Shown here in pieces: positions 6,197 through 13,933 of a DNA stretch of 16,082 nt. Source of the stretch: an uncultured Prevotella sp. (lineage in GTDB: Bacteria; Bacteroidota; Bacteroidia; Bacteroidales; Bacteroidaceae). The stretch spans positions 1 through 16,082 of the forward strand of contig CAAFFL010000046.1 of the NCBI GenBank assembly GCA_900762125.1, read 5' to 3'. The notes beneath the pieces are model-generated. The model was given only the letters and a program-made list of their open reading frames with translations, did not search any database and was not told the DNA's origin. A program made the position numbers and the translations under genes. How positions within the stretch are numbered: position 1 is the first letter of the stretch; each line of letters begins with the position of its first letter.

Positions 6197-6871
6197 TTAC
6201 TCGGTTGTCCAGCCGCTATGTTGCTTGGCGCGGAAGTCCGGCACGGCGGTGCCCGCACGGAAGTAGGACACAAGCGTGATGTCGAAAACCAGAGTGGAAT
6301 AGCCGGGAATGCTGCCACGGCCCTCTTCGCCATAGGCCAATGTATAGGGCACATACACCGTCCACTCGTCGCCGATGTGCATATACTGCAGCGCCGTGGC
6401 AAAACCATCGGTGCAGTCGCCGACATAGAACTTCGCGGGGATGGACTGTGACTCCGCGACGCCCTCCTGCACAGAGCCGTTGAAGCGGTAGCCATTGGGA
6501 TAGGATGTCGAGGGCAACAAATGACCGACATAGTGGCAGCGCACCGAGTCGGTGTAGAGCGGACAGCCGGAGCCCGTGCCGTGCTTCTTCACGTTCACGA
6601 TGATGTAGTTGGTGTTGGCGGTCGTCAGCGTGTCCTCGATGCTCCAGTTCTTGATGACCTTCCAGTTCTGGCTGCCGGCCTTGATGCTGTCGGTGGCACG
6701 GGTGTAGAGCTGGTTCCAATAGGCCGTGTTGGTGTTCTGCCAGTCGGGATACTCCTCCACCGTGTCGTCACTCTCCGAGCACGACGCCAGTAGCCCCGCC
6801 GTGAGGCAGAGCATAAGGGTCAGCATCACGAGCAGCGGTCTGCGCTTTGTCTTGTCGTTTGTCTTCTTCAT
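6197..6871 (-). CDS. FKBP-type peptidyl-prolyl isomerase, lipoprotein
   Basis: A 224-residue protein with a basic n-region, a hydrophobic stretch and lipobox LLASC (lipidated Cys31), so it is predicted to be anchored in an envelope membrane. The FKBP domain occupies about residues 100-206. It shows the family pattern DSVRCHYVGHLL at its start and YMHIGDEWTVYVPYTLAYGE near the end, then the closing hydrophobic strand LVFDITLVSY. Some canonical active-site aromatics appear replaced, so strong proline isomerase activity is not guaranteed. It probably helps fold exported proteins. It begins 15 nt after the glycyl-tRNA synthetase stop codon and is almost certainly co-transcribed with it. Confidence 0.88.
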   Translation of the reverse strand: MKKTNDKTKRRPLLVMLTLMLCLTAGLLASCSESDDTVEEYPDWQNTNTAYWNQLYTRATDSIKAGSQNWKVIKNWSIEDTLTTANTNYIIVNVKKHGTGSGCPLYTDSVRCHYVGHLLPSTSYPNGYRFNGSVQEGVAESQSIPAKFYVGDCTDGFATALQYMHIGDEWTVYVPYTLAYGEEGRGSIPGYSTLVFDITLVSYFRAGTAVPDFRAKQHSGWTTE

Positions 6872-6886
6872 CTGTTGTTTCGTTTC

Positions 6887-8449
6887 CTAGAACTTCTCAA
6901 TCTCCTTCCCGAGCTTCTTCAGCACGGAGGTGATGCTCACGCGCTCCTCGATGATCGAGCGCAACTGGTCGATGTCCACACGCTCCTGCTCCATCGAGTC
7001 ACGGAAGCGCAGCGTGACCTTATGGTCGTTGGGCGTATCGTGGTCGACGGTGATGCAGAACGGCGTGCCGATGGCATCCTGGCGGCGATAGCGCTTGCCG
7101 ATGGAGTCCTTCGGGTCGCCATAGTGGGTGTTGAAGTGGAACTTCAGGTCGTTGACGATGCTCTGCGCAATCTCGGGCAGGCCGTCCTTCTTGTCCAAGG
7201 GGAACACGGCGCACTTCACCGGAGCCAGCGCCTCCGGCAGATGGAGCACGACGCGGCTGTCGCCATTCTCGAGCTGCTGTTCCTCGTAGCTGTGGCACAT
7301 CACCGAGAGGAACATACGGTCCACGCCGATAGACGTCTCCACGTCGTAGGGCACGTAGCTCTCCTTCGTCTCGGGATCGTAGTAGCGCATCTTTGTGCCC
7401 GAGTACTGCTCGTGCTGCGAGAGGTCGAAGTTCGTACGACTGTGGATGCCCTCCACCTCCTTGAAGCCGAACGGCATCTTGAACTCAATGTCCGTAGCGG
7501 CATTGGCATAGTGGGCGAGCTTCTCATGGTCGTGGTAACGATAGTTCTCGTCGCCCATGCCCAGCGCCTCGTGCCAAGCCAGACGCACCTTCTTCCAATA
7601 CTCGAACCACTTCATCTCCGTGCCAGGCTGGCAGAAGAACTGCATCTCCATCTGCTCAAACTCACGCATACGGAACACAAACTGGCGGGCGACGATCTCG
7701 TTGCGGAACGCCTTACCGATCTGTGCGATACCGAACGGCAGCTTCATGCGGCCGGTCTTCTGCACGTTGAGGAAGTTGACAAAGATGCCCTGCGCGGTCT
7801 CCGGGCGGAGGTAGATCTTGTTGGTGTTGCCGGCCGTGGAGCCCATCTCGGTGGAGAACATCAGGTTGAACTGGCGCACGTCGGTCCAGTTCTTCGTGCC
7901 GCTGATCGGGTCGACGATGCCCTCGTCAAGGATAATCTGCTTCAGAGCGTCAAGATCCGGGCCTTGCATGGCCTGGGTGTAGCGCTCATGGAGGGCGTCA
8001 CGCTTCTGCTGGTGCTCGATGACACGGGGGTTGGTCTCGCGGAACTTCGCCTCGTCGAAGGCATCACCGAAGCGCTTGCGGGCCTTGGCGACTTCCTTCT
8101 CGATCTTCTCGTCGTACTTCGCGATCTGGTCCTCGATGAGGTTGTCGGCACGATAGCGCTTCTTCGAGTCACGATTGTCGATGAGGGGATCGTTGAAGGC
8201 GTCCACGTGGCCACTGGCCTTCCACACCGTGGGGTTCATGAAGATGCTGGCGTCGAGGCCAACGATGTTGTCGTGCAGCAGCACCATCGACTGCCACCAG
8301 TATTGCTTGATATTGTTTTTCAGCTCCACGCCGTTCTGACCATAGTCGTAGACAGCGGCGAGGCCGTCGGGATAGATTTCTGAACTGGGGAAAACGAAGC
8401 CATACTCTTTGCAGTGGCTCACAATCTTCTTGAAAACATCTTCTGCCAT
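6887..8449 (-). CDS. glyS: Glycyl-tRNA synthetase, alpha2 (eukaryote/archaeal-like) type
   Basis: A 520-residue class II synthetase that charges tRNA-Gly with glycine in the cytoplasm. The N-terminus (FPSSEIYPDGLAAVYDYG, about 20-37) is diagnostic for the single-chain dimeric enzyme. Class II motif 2 contains FRNE (248-251) followed by R255-Q-F-V-F-R, and motif 3 contains GVDRMF (375-380). The anticodon-binding domain covers about 410-515 (starting near VKCAVFPL). The length is normal for Bacteroidetes. The gene is first in an operon with an FKBP lipoprotein and diverges from parC across a 157-nt region. No T-box-like leader was recognised. Confidence 0.97.
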   Translation of the reverse strand: MAEDVFKKIVSHCKEYGFVFPSSEIYPDGLAAVYDYGQNGVELKNNIKQYWWQSMVLLHDNIVGLDASIFMNPTVWKASGHVDAFNDPLIDNRDSKKRYRADNLIEDQIAKYDEKIEKEVAKARKRFGDAFDEAKFRETNPRVIEHQQKRDALHERYTQAMQGPDLDALKQIILDEGIVDPISGTKNWTDVRQFNLMFSTEMGSTAGNTNKIYLRPETAQGIFVNFLNVQKTGRMKLPFGIAQIGKAFRNEIVARQFVFRMREFEQMEMQFFCQPGTEMKWFEYWKKVRLAWHEALGMGDENYRYHDHEKLAHYANAATDIEFKMPFGFKEVEGIHSRTNFDLSQHEQYSGTKMRYYDPETKESYVPYDVETSIGVDRMFLSVMCHSYEEQQLENGDSRVVLHLPEALAPVKCAVFPLDKKDGLPEIAQSIVNDLKFHFNTHYGDPKDSIGKRYRRQDAIGTPFCITVDHDTPNDHKVTLRFRDSMEQERVDIDQLRSIIEERVSITSVLKKLGKEIEKF

Positions 8450-8481
8450 AATCTTTTCTTATGCTATTTGATAATTTTGTG

Positions 8482-8489
8482 CAAAGGTA
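8482..8489 (-). promoter_or_regulatory. Putative -7 box of glyS
   Basis: TACCTTTG on the minus strand, followed by CA, matches TAnnTTTG and lies 32 nt before the glyS ATG. The -33 region is not a clear TTG, and a GTGTTT-like sequence is the nearest candidate. Confidence 0.55.
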
Positions 8490-8576
8490 CTGCTTTTTCG
8501 ACGAAACACCTTACTTTATTGCGTTAAATTAGGGAAAAACAAGGCACTGATGTTCTCGATTCCCGTAAAAAAGCGT

Positions 8577-8584
8577 TACCTTTG
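8577..8584 (+). promoter_or_regulatory. Putative -7 box of parC
   Basis: TACCTTTG followed by CA at 8577-8584 is an exact TAnnTTTG match, 22 nt before the parC ATG. The -33 element is weak (TTC about 21 nt upstream). Together with the glyS box it makes this 157-nt gap a divergent promoter region. Confidence 0.6.
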
Positions 8585-8606
8585 CATAAATTACTGACAT
8601 TAGTAT

Positions 8607-11309
8607 ATGGACGACGACAAGACAATAGACAACAACGACGAGCTGACCGAAGATACCCATTCCGACTACAAGCCCGCCGACATGTTCGACGCCGCGGCCG
8701 TGCACCATCTCTCGGGGATGTACAAGAACTGGTTCCTGGATTACGCTTCCTACGTGATCCTCGAGCGTGCCGTTCCCCATATCGGCGACGGACTGAAGCC
8801 CGTGCAGCGCCGCATTCTCCACACGATGAAGCGCATGGACGACGGACGATATAATAAGGTGGCCAACATTGTGGGCGAGACTATGAAGTTTCACCCCCAC
8901 GGCGACGCGTCGATCTACGACGCCCTCGTCGGTCTGGGACAGAAGGACCTGCTCATCGACACGCAGGGCAACTGGGGCAACATCTTCACCGGTGACTCGG
9001 CGGCCGCGCCACGATACATCGAGGCACGGTTGTCGAAGTTTGCCCTGGAGACGGTGTTCAACCCGAAGACCACCGAGTGGCAGCTCAGCTACGACGGTCG
9101 CAACAAGGAACCTATCACCCTGCCGGTGAAGTACCCGCTGCTGCTGGCACAGGGCGCCAACGGCATCGCCGTCGGTCTGTCCTCGCGTGTGCTGCCGCAC
9201 AACTTCAACGAGATCTGCGACGCTGCCATCCACTACCTGCGCGGCGAGGAGTTCCATCTCTATCCGGACTTTCCAACGGGTGGCGCCATCGATGTGTCGA
9301 AATACAACGACGGACAGCGCGGCGGCGTGGTGCGCGTGCGTGCTAAGATTGAGAAGCTCGACGCCAAGACCCTCGTCATCCGTGAGATACCCTATACGAA
9401 GACCGCCGACTCGTTGCAGGACTCCATCACGAAGGCTATCGAGAAGGGAAAGATCAAGGCCCGGAAGGTCATCGACATGACGGCGCGCGAGGTGGAGATC
9501 CAGGTGCAGCTCGCCCCCGGCGTGTCGTCGGACAAGACCATCGACGCGCTCTATGCGTTCACCGACTGTGAGATCAACATCTCGCCAAACTGCTGCGTCA
9601 TCGAGGATAACAAGCCGCAGTTCCTCACCATCAGTGAGGTGCTACGCCACTCCACCGACCGCACGATGGGACTCCTGCGCCGTGAACTGGAGATTCGCCG
9701 GGGAGAATTGGAGGAGCAGTTGTTCTTTGCCTCGCTGGAGCGCATCTTCATCGAGGAGCGGATGTACAAGGAGCGCCGCTTCGAGCAGGCACCCGACCAG
9801 AAGGCGGTGCTGAAGTTCCTCGACGACGCCTTCACGCCGTTCAAACCGAAGCTCATCCGCGACATCCGTGAGGACGACTATCTACGGCTGCTGGAGATCA
9901 AGATGCAGCGCATCCTGAAATATAATAAGGACAAGGCCGACCAGCTCATCGCGAAGATCAAGGCGGAGATCAAGGGCATCGACCATGACCTGAAGCACAT
10001 GACCGACGTCACCATCGCCTGGTACGAGCATCTGAAGGAGACCTACGGCAAGGACCACCCGCGCCTGACGGAGATCCGCAATTTCGACACCATCGAGGCG
10101 GCGAAGGTGGTGGAGGCCAACGAGAAGCTCTACATCAACCGGCAAGATGGCTTCATCGGCACTGGTCTGAAGAAGGACGAGTTCATCTGCAACTGCTCCG
10201 ACCTCGACGACATCATCATCTTCTACCGCGACGGCAAGTACAAGGTCATCCGCGTGGCGGACAAGGTGTTCGTGGGCAAGAATGTCCTCTGGGCACAGGT
10301 GTTCAAGAAGAACGACTTCCGTACAATATATAATGTGGTGTACCGTGACGGCAAGAAGGGCCCGTACTTCATCAAGCGCTTCAATGTCACCGCCATCACC
10401 CGCGACCGCGAGTATGACCTCACCCAGGGTACGGCGGGCTCGAAGGTGATGTACTTCACCGCGAACCCCAACGGCGAGGCGGAGACCATCAAGGTGACGC
10501 TCGACCCAGACCCGAAGCGGCCGAAGCGCAGCATATTCCTGGAGAAGAGCTTCTCCGACGTGATGATCAAGGGCCGTGGCGCACGGGGCAACATCCTCAC
10601 GCGCGACAGTGTGCACCGCGTGACGCTGAAGAGCCGCGGACGGTCGACGCTCGGCGGAAGGAAGGTGTGGTACGACCCGGATGTGAAGCGCCTGAACTAC
10701 GAGGAGCACGGACAGCTGCTCGGAGAGTTCAACGACGGCGACATGATCCTCGTCATCCTCGACAATGGCGAATACTACCTGACGAACTTCGATCTGAACA
10801 ACCACTTCGAAGACAACATCCGGCGGATTGAGAAATACCAGCCGGAGAAGGTGTGGACGTGCGTGCTCTTCGACGCGGACAACCTCGGCTATCCCTACAT
10901 CAAGCGGTTTCTCCTCGACGCCTCGAAGCGCCACCAGACTTATCTCGGCGACAACCCGAACACGCGGGAGGCACTGCTCACCGACACCGTCTATCCGCGC
11001 ATCCGTGTCACCTGGGCCGGTGCCGACAGTGCACGCGCGCCAATGGAGATCGACGCGGAGCAGTTCATCGCCGTGAAGGGCTTCAAGGCAAAGGGCAAGC
11101 GCATCGCCACATGGGTCGTCGACCAAGTGGAGGAGTTGGAGCCCACACGCTTCCCGGAGCCGGAGACCGACGCCACCGCGGACGGCGATTCTATCGCTGA
11201 TGAAGAGGAAGAGAATCTCGACCCCGACGCCGGAAAGACGCAGCGGCAGGTCATCGACGAGATCACCGGACAGCAGGAGCTGTTCTCGGATGAAGACTTC
11301 AAAGGGTAA
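8607..11309 (+). CDS. parC: DNA topoisomerase IV subunit A
   Basis: A 900-residue type IIA topoisomerase A subunit, which cuts and rejoins DNA to decatenate chromosomes together with ParE. The catalytic tyrosine is Tyr137 in AAAPRYIEARL. The winged-helix quinolone-determining region reads HPHGDASIYDALV (96-108). The breakage-reunion domain covers roughly 35-480, followed by a beta-pinwheel-like C-terminal half and an acidic tail. It is assigned to ParC instead of GyrA because of RYIE and the Bacteroidetes-type GDAS sequence, and because no clear GyrA-box was seen. Position 101, equivalent to the GyrA Ser83 quinolone site, is Ala, which I recall as common in this phylum's ParC. parE is not in the window. 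The start at 8607 follows a good -7 box. Confidence 0.92.
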   Translation: MDDDKTIDNNDELTEDTHSDYKPADMFDAAAVHHLSGMYKNWFLDYASYVILERAVPHIGDGLKPVQRRILHTMKRMDDGRYNKVANIVGETMKFHPHGDASIYDALVGLGQKDLLIDTQGNWGNIFTGDSAAAPRYIEARLSKFALETVFNPKTTEWQLSYDGRNKEPITLPVKYPLLLAQGANGIAVGLSSRVLPHNFNEICDAAIHYLRGEEFHLYPDFPTGGAIDVSKYNDGQRGGVVRVRAKIEKLDAKTLVIREIPYTKTADSLQDSITKAIEKGKIKARKVIDMTAREVEIQVQLAPGVSSDKTIDALYAFTDCEINISPNCCVIEDNKPQFLTISEVLRHSTDRTMGLLRRELEIRRGELEEQLFFASLERIFIEERMYKERRFEQAPDQKAVLKFLDDAFTPFKPKLIRDIREDDYLRLLEIKMQRILKYNKDKADQLIAKIKAEIKGIDHDLKHMTDVTIAWYEHLKETYGKDHPRLTEIRNFDTIEAAKVVEANEKLYINRQDGFIGTGLKKDEFICNCSDLDDIIIFYRDGKYKVIRVADKVFVGKNVLWAQVFKKNDFRTIYNVVYRDGKKGPYFIKRFNVTAITRDREYDLTQGTAGSKVMYFTANPNGEAETIKVTLDPDPKRPKRSIFLEKSFSDVMIKGRGARGNILTRDSVHRVTLKSRGRSTLGGRKVWYDPDVKRLNYEEHGQLLGEFNDGDMILVILDNGEYYLTNFDLNNHFEDNIRRIEKYQPEKVWTCVLFDADNLGYPYIKRFLLDASKRHQTYLGDNPNTREALLTDTVYPRIRVTWAGADSARAPMEIDAEQFIAVKGFKAKGKRIATWVVDQVEELEPTRFPEPETDATADGDSIADEEEENLDPDAGKTQRQVIDEITGQQELFSDEDFKG

Positions 11310-11358
11310 TATCCCTTCCAAGCCCTCCCAAAGGGAGGGATGTCAGTTACATGATGCA
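11310..11358. repeat. GC-palindromic interspersed repeat, copy 1
   Basis: Positions 11316-11343 are identical over 28 nt to 12209-12236 (copy 2), and weaker similarity continues through TTACATGATGC. The core is a CCCTCCC-AAA-GGGAGGG hairpin. It starts directly after the parC stop codon and could serve as its 3'-end structure. The rest of the gap (11359-11419) shows only a TGATGGC/GCCATCA inverted repeat. Confidence 0.8.
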
Positions 11359-11419
11359 GGGTTGTTGGTTGATGGCGTTTGCTTCCATGCGTTAGCCATC
11401 ACCGTTAAAAAGGTAAACG

Positions 11420-12196
11420 ATGAAAAAACTTCTTATCCTTCTCTCGCTGTTCCCCCTCTTTGCCCATGCGCAGGAGAAAGTGCAGGCACCCCCCTCCTCT
11501 ACCCGCGCCAGCTACATCTCCATCGGCTACACGGACATCCTCGACACCTACCTCTCGCAGGAGAAGAACACCGGCACAGAGGTGCGCTACATCGGCAGCC
11601 GGGAGAAGGCGCTGACGAAGCATCCCGACTGGCTGCGCGTGACGACGAACGAGGTCTACGTCTCACTGGCGGGCACTCGTGGCAACGACGACTGTCTGCT
11701 CTCGGCAACGTATAACTTCCACCTTGGATGGCTGCACCAGTGGCAGCTTCCCGCGCAGCATCTCACTCTGCGGGCGGGAGGACTGATCGACGGTATCCTC
11801 GGCGGTGCCTACAACACCCGGAACACGAACAACCCGGCGCAAGCACGCATTGCGCTCTCCATCGACCCCGCGGCACAGGCTGCATGGGACTTCCGCATCC
11901 GCCAGCGGCTGTTCCGCCTCAACTATGAGGTGTCGGTGCCGCTCCTCGGCGCGGCGTTCTCGCCCAACTATGGCCAGAGCTACTATGAGATCTTCTCCCG
12001 CGGCAACTACGACCATAACGTCGTCGTCACGCAGCCCTTCAACGCCCCGTCCCTGCGACAGATGCTCACGCTCGACTTCCGCCTCTGGCGCACCGTGTTC
12101 TCCGTCGGCTACCTCGGCGACTACCGCCAGATGAAGATCAACAACCTGAAGTACCACCAATGGACGCACACCGTCGTCCTTGGCTGGAAGCTTTGA
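11420..12196 (+). CDS. DUF3316-like exported envelope protein
   Basis: A 258-residue protein with a clear Sec signal peptide (MKKLLILLSLFPLFAHAQ, cleavage after residue 17). The mature part opens with SIGYTDILDTYLSQEKNTGTE, which I recognise from DUF3316 proteins of Bacteroidetes. It continues with alternating polar/aromatic strands (NEVYVSLAG, YNFHLGWLHQW, LFRLNYEVSVPLLGAAFSP) and ends in an aromatic-rich strand (WTHTVVLGWKL). This suggests an outer-membrane beta-barrel or barrel-like protein. Function is unknown. It lies between parC and an S41 peptidase, with palindromic repeats on both sides and no promoter that I could recognise. Confidence 0.75.
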   Translation: MKKLLILLSLFPLFAHAQEKVQAPPSSTRASYISIGYTDILDTYLSQEKNTGTEVRYIGSREKALTKHPDWLRVTTNEVYVSLAGTRGNDDCLLSATYNFHLGWLHQWQLPAQHLTLRAGGLIDGILGGAYNTRNTNNPAQARIALSIDPAAQAAWDFRIRQRLFRLNYEVSVPLLGAAFSPNYGQSYYEIFSRGNYDHNVVVTQPFNAPSLRQMLTLDFRLWRTVFSVGYLGDYRQMKINNLKYHQWTHTVVLGWKL

Positions 12197-12202
12197 TACC
12201 CT

Positions 12203-12324
12203 AATCCTTTCCAAGCCCTCCCAAAGGGAGGGATGTTAATTACATAATACTGTATCAAGATGAATCATATTTTACGCTTTATCATATCTAACATCCCTCC
12301 CTTTGGGAGGGCTTGGAAAGGATT
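12203..12324. repeat. Perfect 36-bp inverted repeat enclosing the S41 start codon (copies 2 and 3)
   Basis: Arm 12203-12238 is the exact reverse complement of arm 12289-12324, with 50 nt between them. Each arm itself contains the CCCTCCC/GGGAGGG palindrome also found at 11316-11343. The 122-bp whole resembles a small non-autonomous (MITE-like) element. No target-site duplication was evident by eye. The left arm follows the DUF3316 stop codon, and the right arm is inside the S41 coding sequence. Confidence 0.85.
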
Positions 12325-13309
12325 TGTGCTTTTTCTCTCCCTTCCCATACTTTTTTCTTCCTGCGTCGACGAGCATGAGTATCCCGACAACCCGCAGGGC
12401 AACTTCGAGGCGCTGTGGAAGATCATGGACGAGCACTACTGCTTCTTCCAAGAGAAAGGTGTCGACTGGGATGTCATCCACGCCACCTACGCCAAGCAGA
12501 TGGACGCCCAGATGACCGACGAACAGCTGCTCGAGGTCTTCGCAAACATGCTCTCAACGCTCCGCGACGGACACGTGAACCTCTACACCTCCTTCGACCA
12601 GGCACGCTACTGGACCTTCCACGAGGCCTACCCTAGCAACTATAGCGACACGCTCGTCACCCGCTATCTCGGCACGGACTATAAGATTGCCAACGGCATG
12701 CGCTACCGCATCCTCGACGACAACATCGGCTACCTACGCTGCCCAACCTTCCAGAACGACTTCGGCTCAGGCAACCTCGACGCCATCCTGCTCTATCTGC
12801 AGCCCTGCCGCGGACTGATCATCGACGTGCGCGACAATGGCGGAGGACTCATCACCGCAGCGGAGCAGCTCGCCGCACGCTTCACCAACGAGAAGATCCT
12901 CGTGGGATACATGCGTCACAAAACAGGAAAGGGGCACAACGACTTCTCCTCCATGGAGGAGCAGACGCTGCAACCCGCTAAGGGCCTGCGATGGCAGAAG
13001 CCCGTCGTCGTACTCACCAACCGGGCGGTGTTCTCCGCTGCCAACGAGTTTGTGAAGTATATGAAGTGCTGTCCGCAGGTCACCATCGTCGGCGACCAGA
13101 CCGGCGGCGGCGCCGGCATGCCGTTCTCCTCTGAGCTCCCCAACGGCTGGAGCGTCCGCTTCTCCGCCTGTCCGATGTACGACTGCAACCGCCAGAGCAC
13201 CGAGGACGGCATCAAGCCTGACATCCAGGTCAGCATGACCACGCAGGACTTCCTCAAGAACGAGGACACCATCATCGAGCGCGCACGGCGACAACTGGCA
13301 AAGGAGTGA
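12260..13309 (+). CDS. S41 family (C-terminal processing-like) peptidase, lipoprotein
   Basis: A 349-residue exported serine peptidase. The hydrophobic segment VLFLSLPILFSSC ends in a lipobox (predicted lipidated Cys35). The N-terminal helical/PDZ-poor region (about 45-145) includes LRDGHVNLY, and the S41 catalytic domain covers about 150-325. Catalytic Ser259 lies in NRAVFSAANEF with Glu263 nearby. The oxyanion-type loop RDNGGG is at 191-196, and GDQTGGGAG and DGIKPD follow in family order. It probably cleaves peptides in the periplasm or at the outer surface. Residues 11-22 (NIPPFGRAWKGF) are encoded by one arm of a 36-bp palindromic repeat and supply the positive charges of the signal peptide. 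The sigma-factor gene follows 18 nt downstream, possibly co-transcribed. Confidence 0.9.
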   Translation: MNHILRFIISNIPPFGRAWKGFVLFLSLPILFSSCVDEHEYPDNPQGNFEALWKIMDEHYCFFQEKGVDWDVIHATYAKQMDAQMTDEQLLEVFANMLSTLRDGHVNLYTSFDQARYWTFHEAYPSNYSDTLVTRYLGTDYKIANGMRYRILDDNIGYLRCPTFQNDFGSGNLDAILLYLQPCRGLIIDVRDNGGGLITAAEQLAARFTNEKILVGYMRHKTGKGHNDFSSMEEQTLQPAKGLRWQKPVVVLTNRAVFSAANEFVKYMKCCPQVTIVGDQTGGGAGMPFSSELPNGWSVRFSACPMYDCNRQSTEDGIKPDIQVSMTTQDFLKNEDTIIERARRQLAKE

Positions 13310-13327
13310 CACCTGTAACGGATTGCA

Positions 13328-13819
13328 ATGGCTAAGAGAGACTTCGACAACTTCTACCGCACGACGTACGCGGCATTCTTCTACTATGCGCTTCATCTGC
13401 TGAATGATGAAGAGCAGAGTCGTGATGTCGTTGGCGAAGCGATGACGGAGCTCTGGACGCATGCCGACCAATGGGCGCTGGCCGACTGGAAGCGCAACCT
13501 CTACCGCTTCATCCACAGCCGGTGCATCGACCTCATCCGCAGGCGGATCACCCATCAGCGCTATGCCGACTTCCTGCAGCATGTCACCGACCTGGAGATC
13601 AGCGACCCCACTGCGCACGACGACCGCGTGGAGCGCCTGATGGCGCTCATGGATCAACTTTCTGAGAAGACGCGCTTCGTCATGGAGCAGTGCTTCGTCG
13701 AGCGCCACCGCTACCAGGAGGTCGCCGACCAGATGGGCATCTCGGCCACGGGTGTGAAGAAGCATGTGGTGAAGGGCCTGAAGTTCCTCCGTGAGGCCGT
13801 CCGTGCAAAAGAATCTTAA
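13328..13819 (+). CDS. ECF (FecI-type) RNA polymerase sigma-70 factor
   Basis: A 163-residue protein with only sigma regions 2 and 4, as in extracytoplasmic-function sigma factors. Region 2 covers about 8-75 (includes DVVGEAMTELW and LYRFIHSRCIDLIRRR). Region 4 covers about 103-155 (LSEKTRFVMEQCFVERHRYQ, then the helix-turn-helix EVADQMGISATGVKKHVVKG). The next gene encodes a FecR-type anti-sigma factor and the one after an STN-containing receptor, so this is the sigma factor of a trans-envelope uptake-signalling system. It directs RNA polymerase to target promoters, probably those with CGGTACCC-N16-CGA found upstream of both neighbours. It follows the S41 gene closely and has no clear promoter of its own. 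Confidence 0.93.
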   Translation: MAKRDFDNFYRTTYAAFFYYALHLLNDEEQSRDVVGEAMTELWTHADQWALADWKRNLYRFIHSRCIDLIRRRITHQRYADFLQHVTDLEISDPTAHDDRVERLMALMDQLSEKTRFVMEQCFVERHRYQEVADQMGISATGVKKHVVKGLKFLREAVRAKES

Positions 13820-13822
13820 GAA

Positions 13823-13849
13823 CGGTACCCGAATTTCTCTTCATTGCGA
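13823..13849 (+). promoter_or_regulatory. Candidate ECF sigma promoter of the fecR-like gene
   Basis: CGGTACCC (13823-13830), a 16-nt spacer and CGA (13847-13849) match exactly, in sequence and spacing, a second site upstream of the TonB-dependent receptor. The layout fits -35 and -10 elements of an ECF sigma factor. It lies just past the sigma-factor stop codon and about 85 nt before the anti-sigma ATG. No TAnnTTTG box is seen in this gap. Confidence 0.5.
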
Positions 13850-13895
13850 GATACAGTCAGAATCAATAAAAGAAATTGGAGAGTACTTATATATA

Positions 13896-13925
13896 ATAAG
13901 GTGAACTTTATATCATAAGGTGAAC
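13896..13925 (+). repeat. Direct repeat ATAAGGTGAAC x2 before the fecR-like gene
   Basis: ATAAGGTGAAC occurs at 13896-13906 and again at 13915-13925, 19 nt apart (about two helical turns). The second copy ends 8 nt before the ATG. It could be a protein-binding site or a translational control element in the leader. It could also be a chance duplication in AT-rich sequence. Confidence 0.5.
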
Positions 13926-13933
13926 GAAAGACA

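Noticed and set aside
6875..8383. 502-codon forward open frame opposite glycyl-tRNA synthetase
   Set aside because: It is the reverse frame of a well-supported housekeeping gene, with no recognisable motif or ribosome-binding site.
8450..8606. T-box or other riboswitch ahead of glyS
   Set aside because: The leader after the -7 box is only about 30 nt, and no T-box sequence or specifier stem is present.
9882..11321. 479-codon reverse open frame opposite parC
   Set aside because: Same compositional artefact: parC on the other strand is unambiguous.
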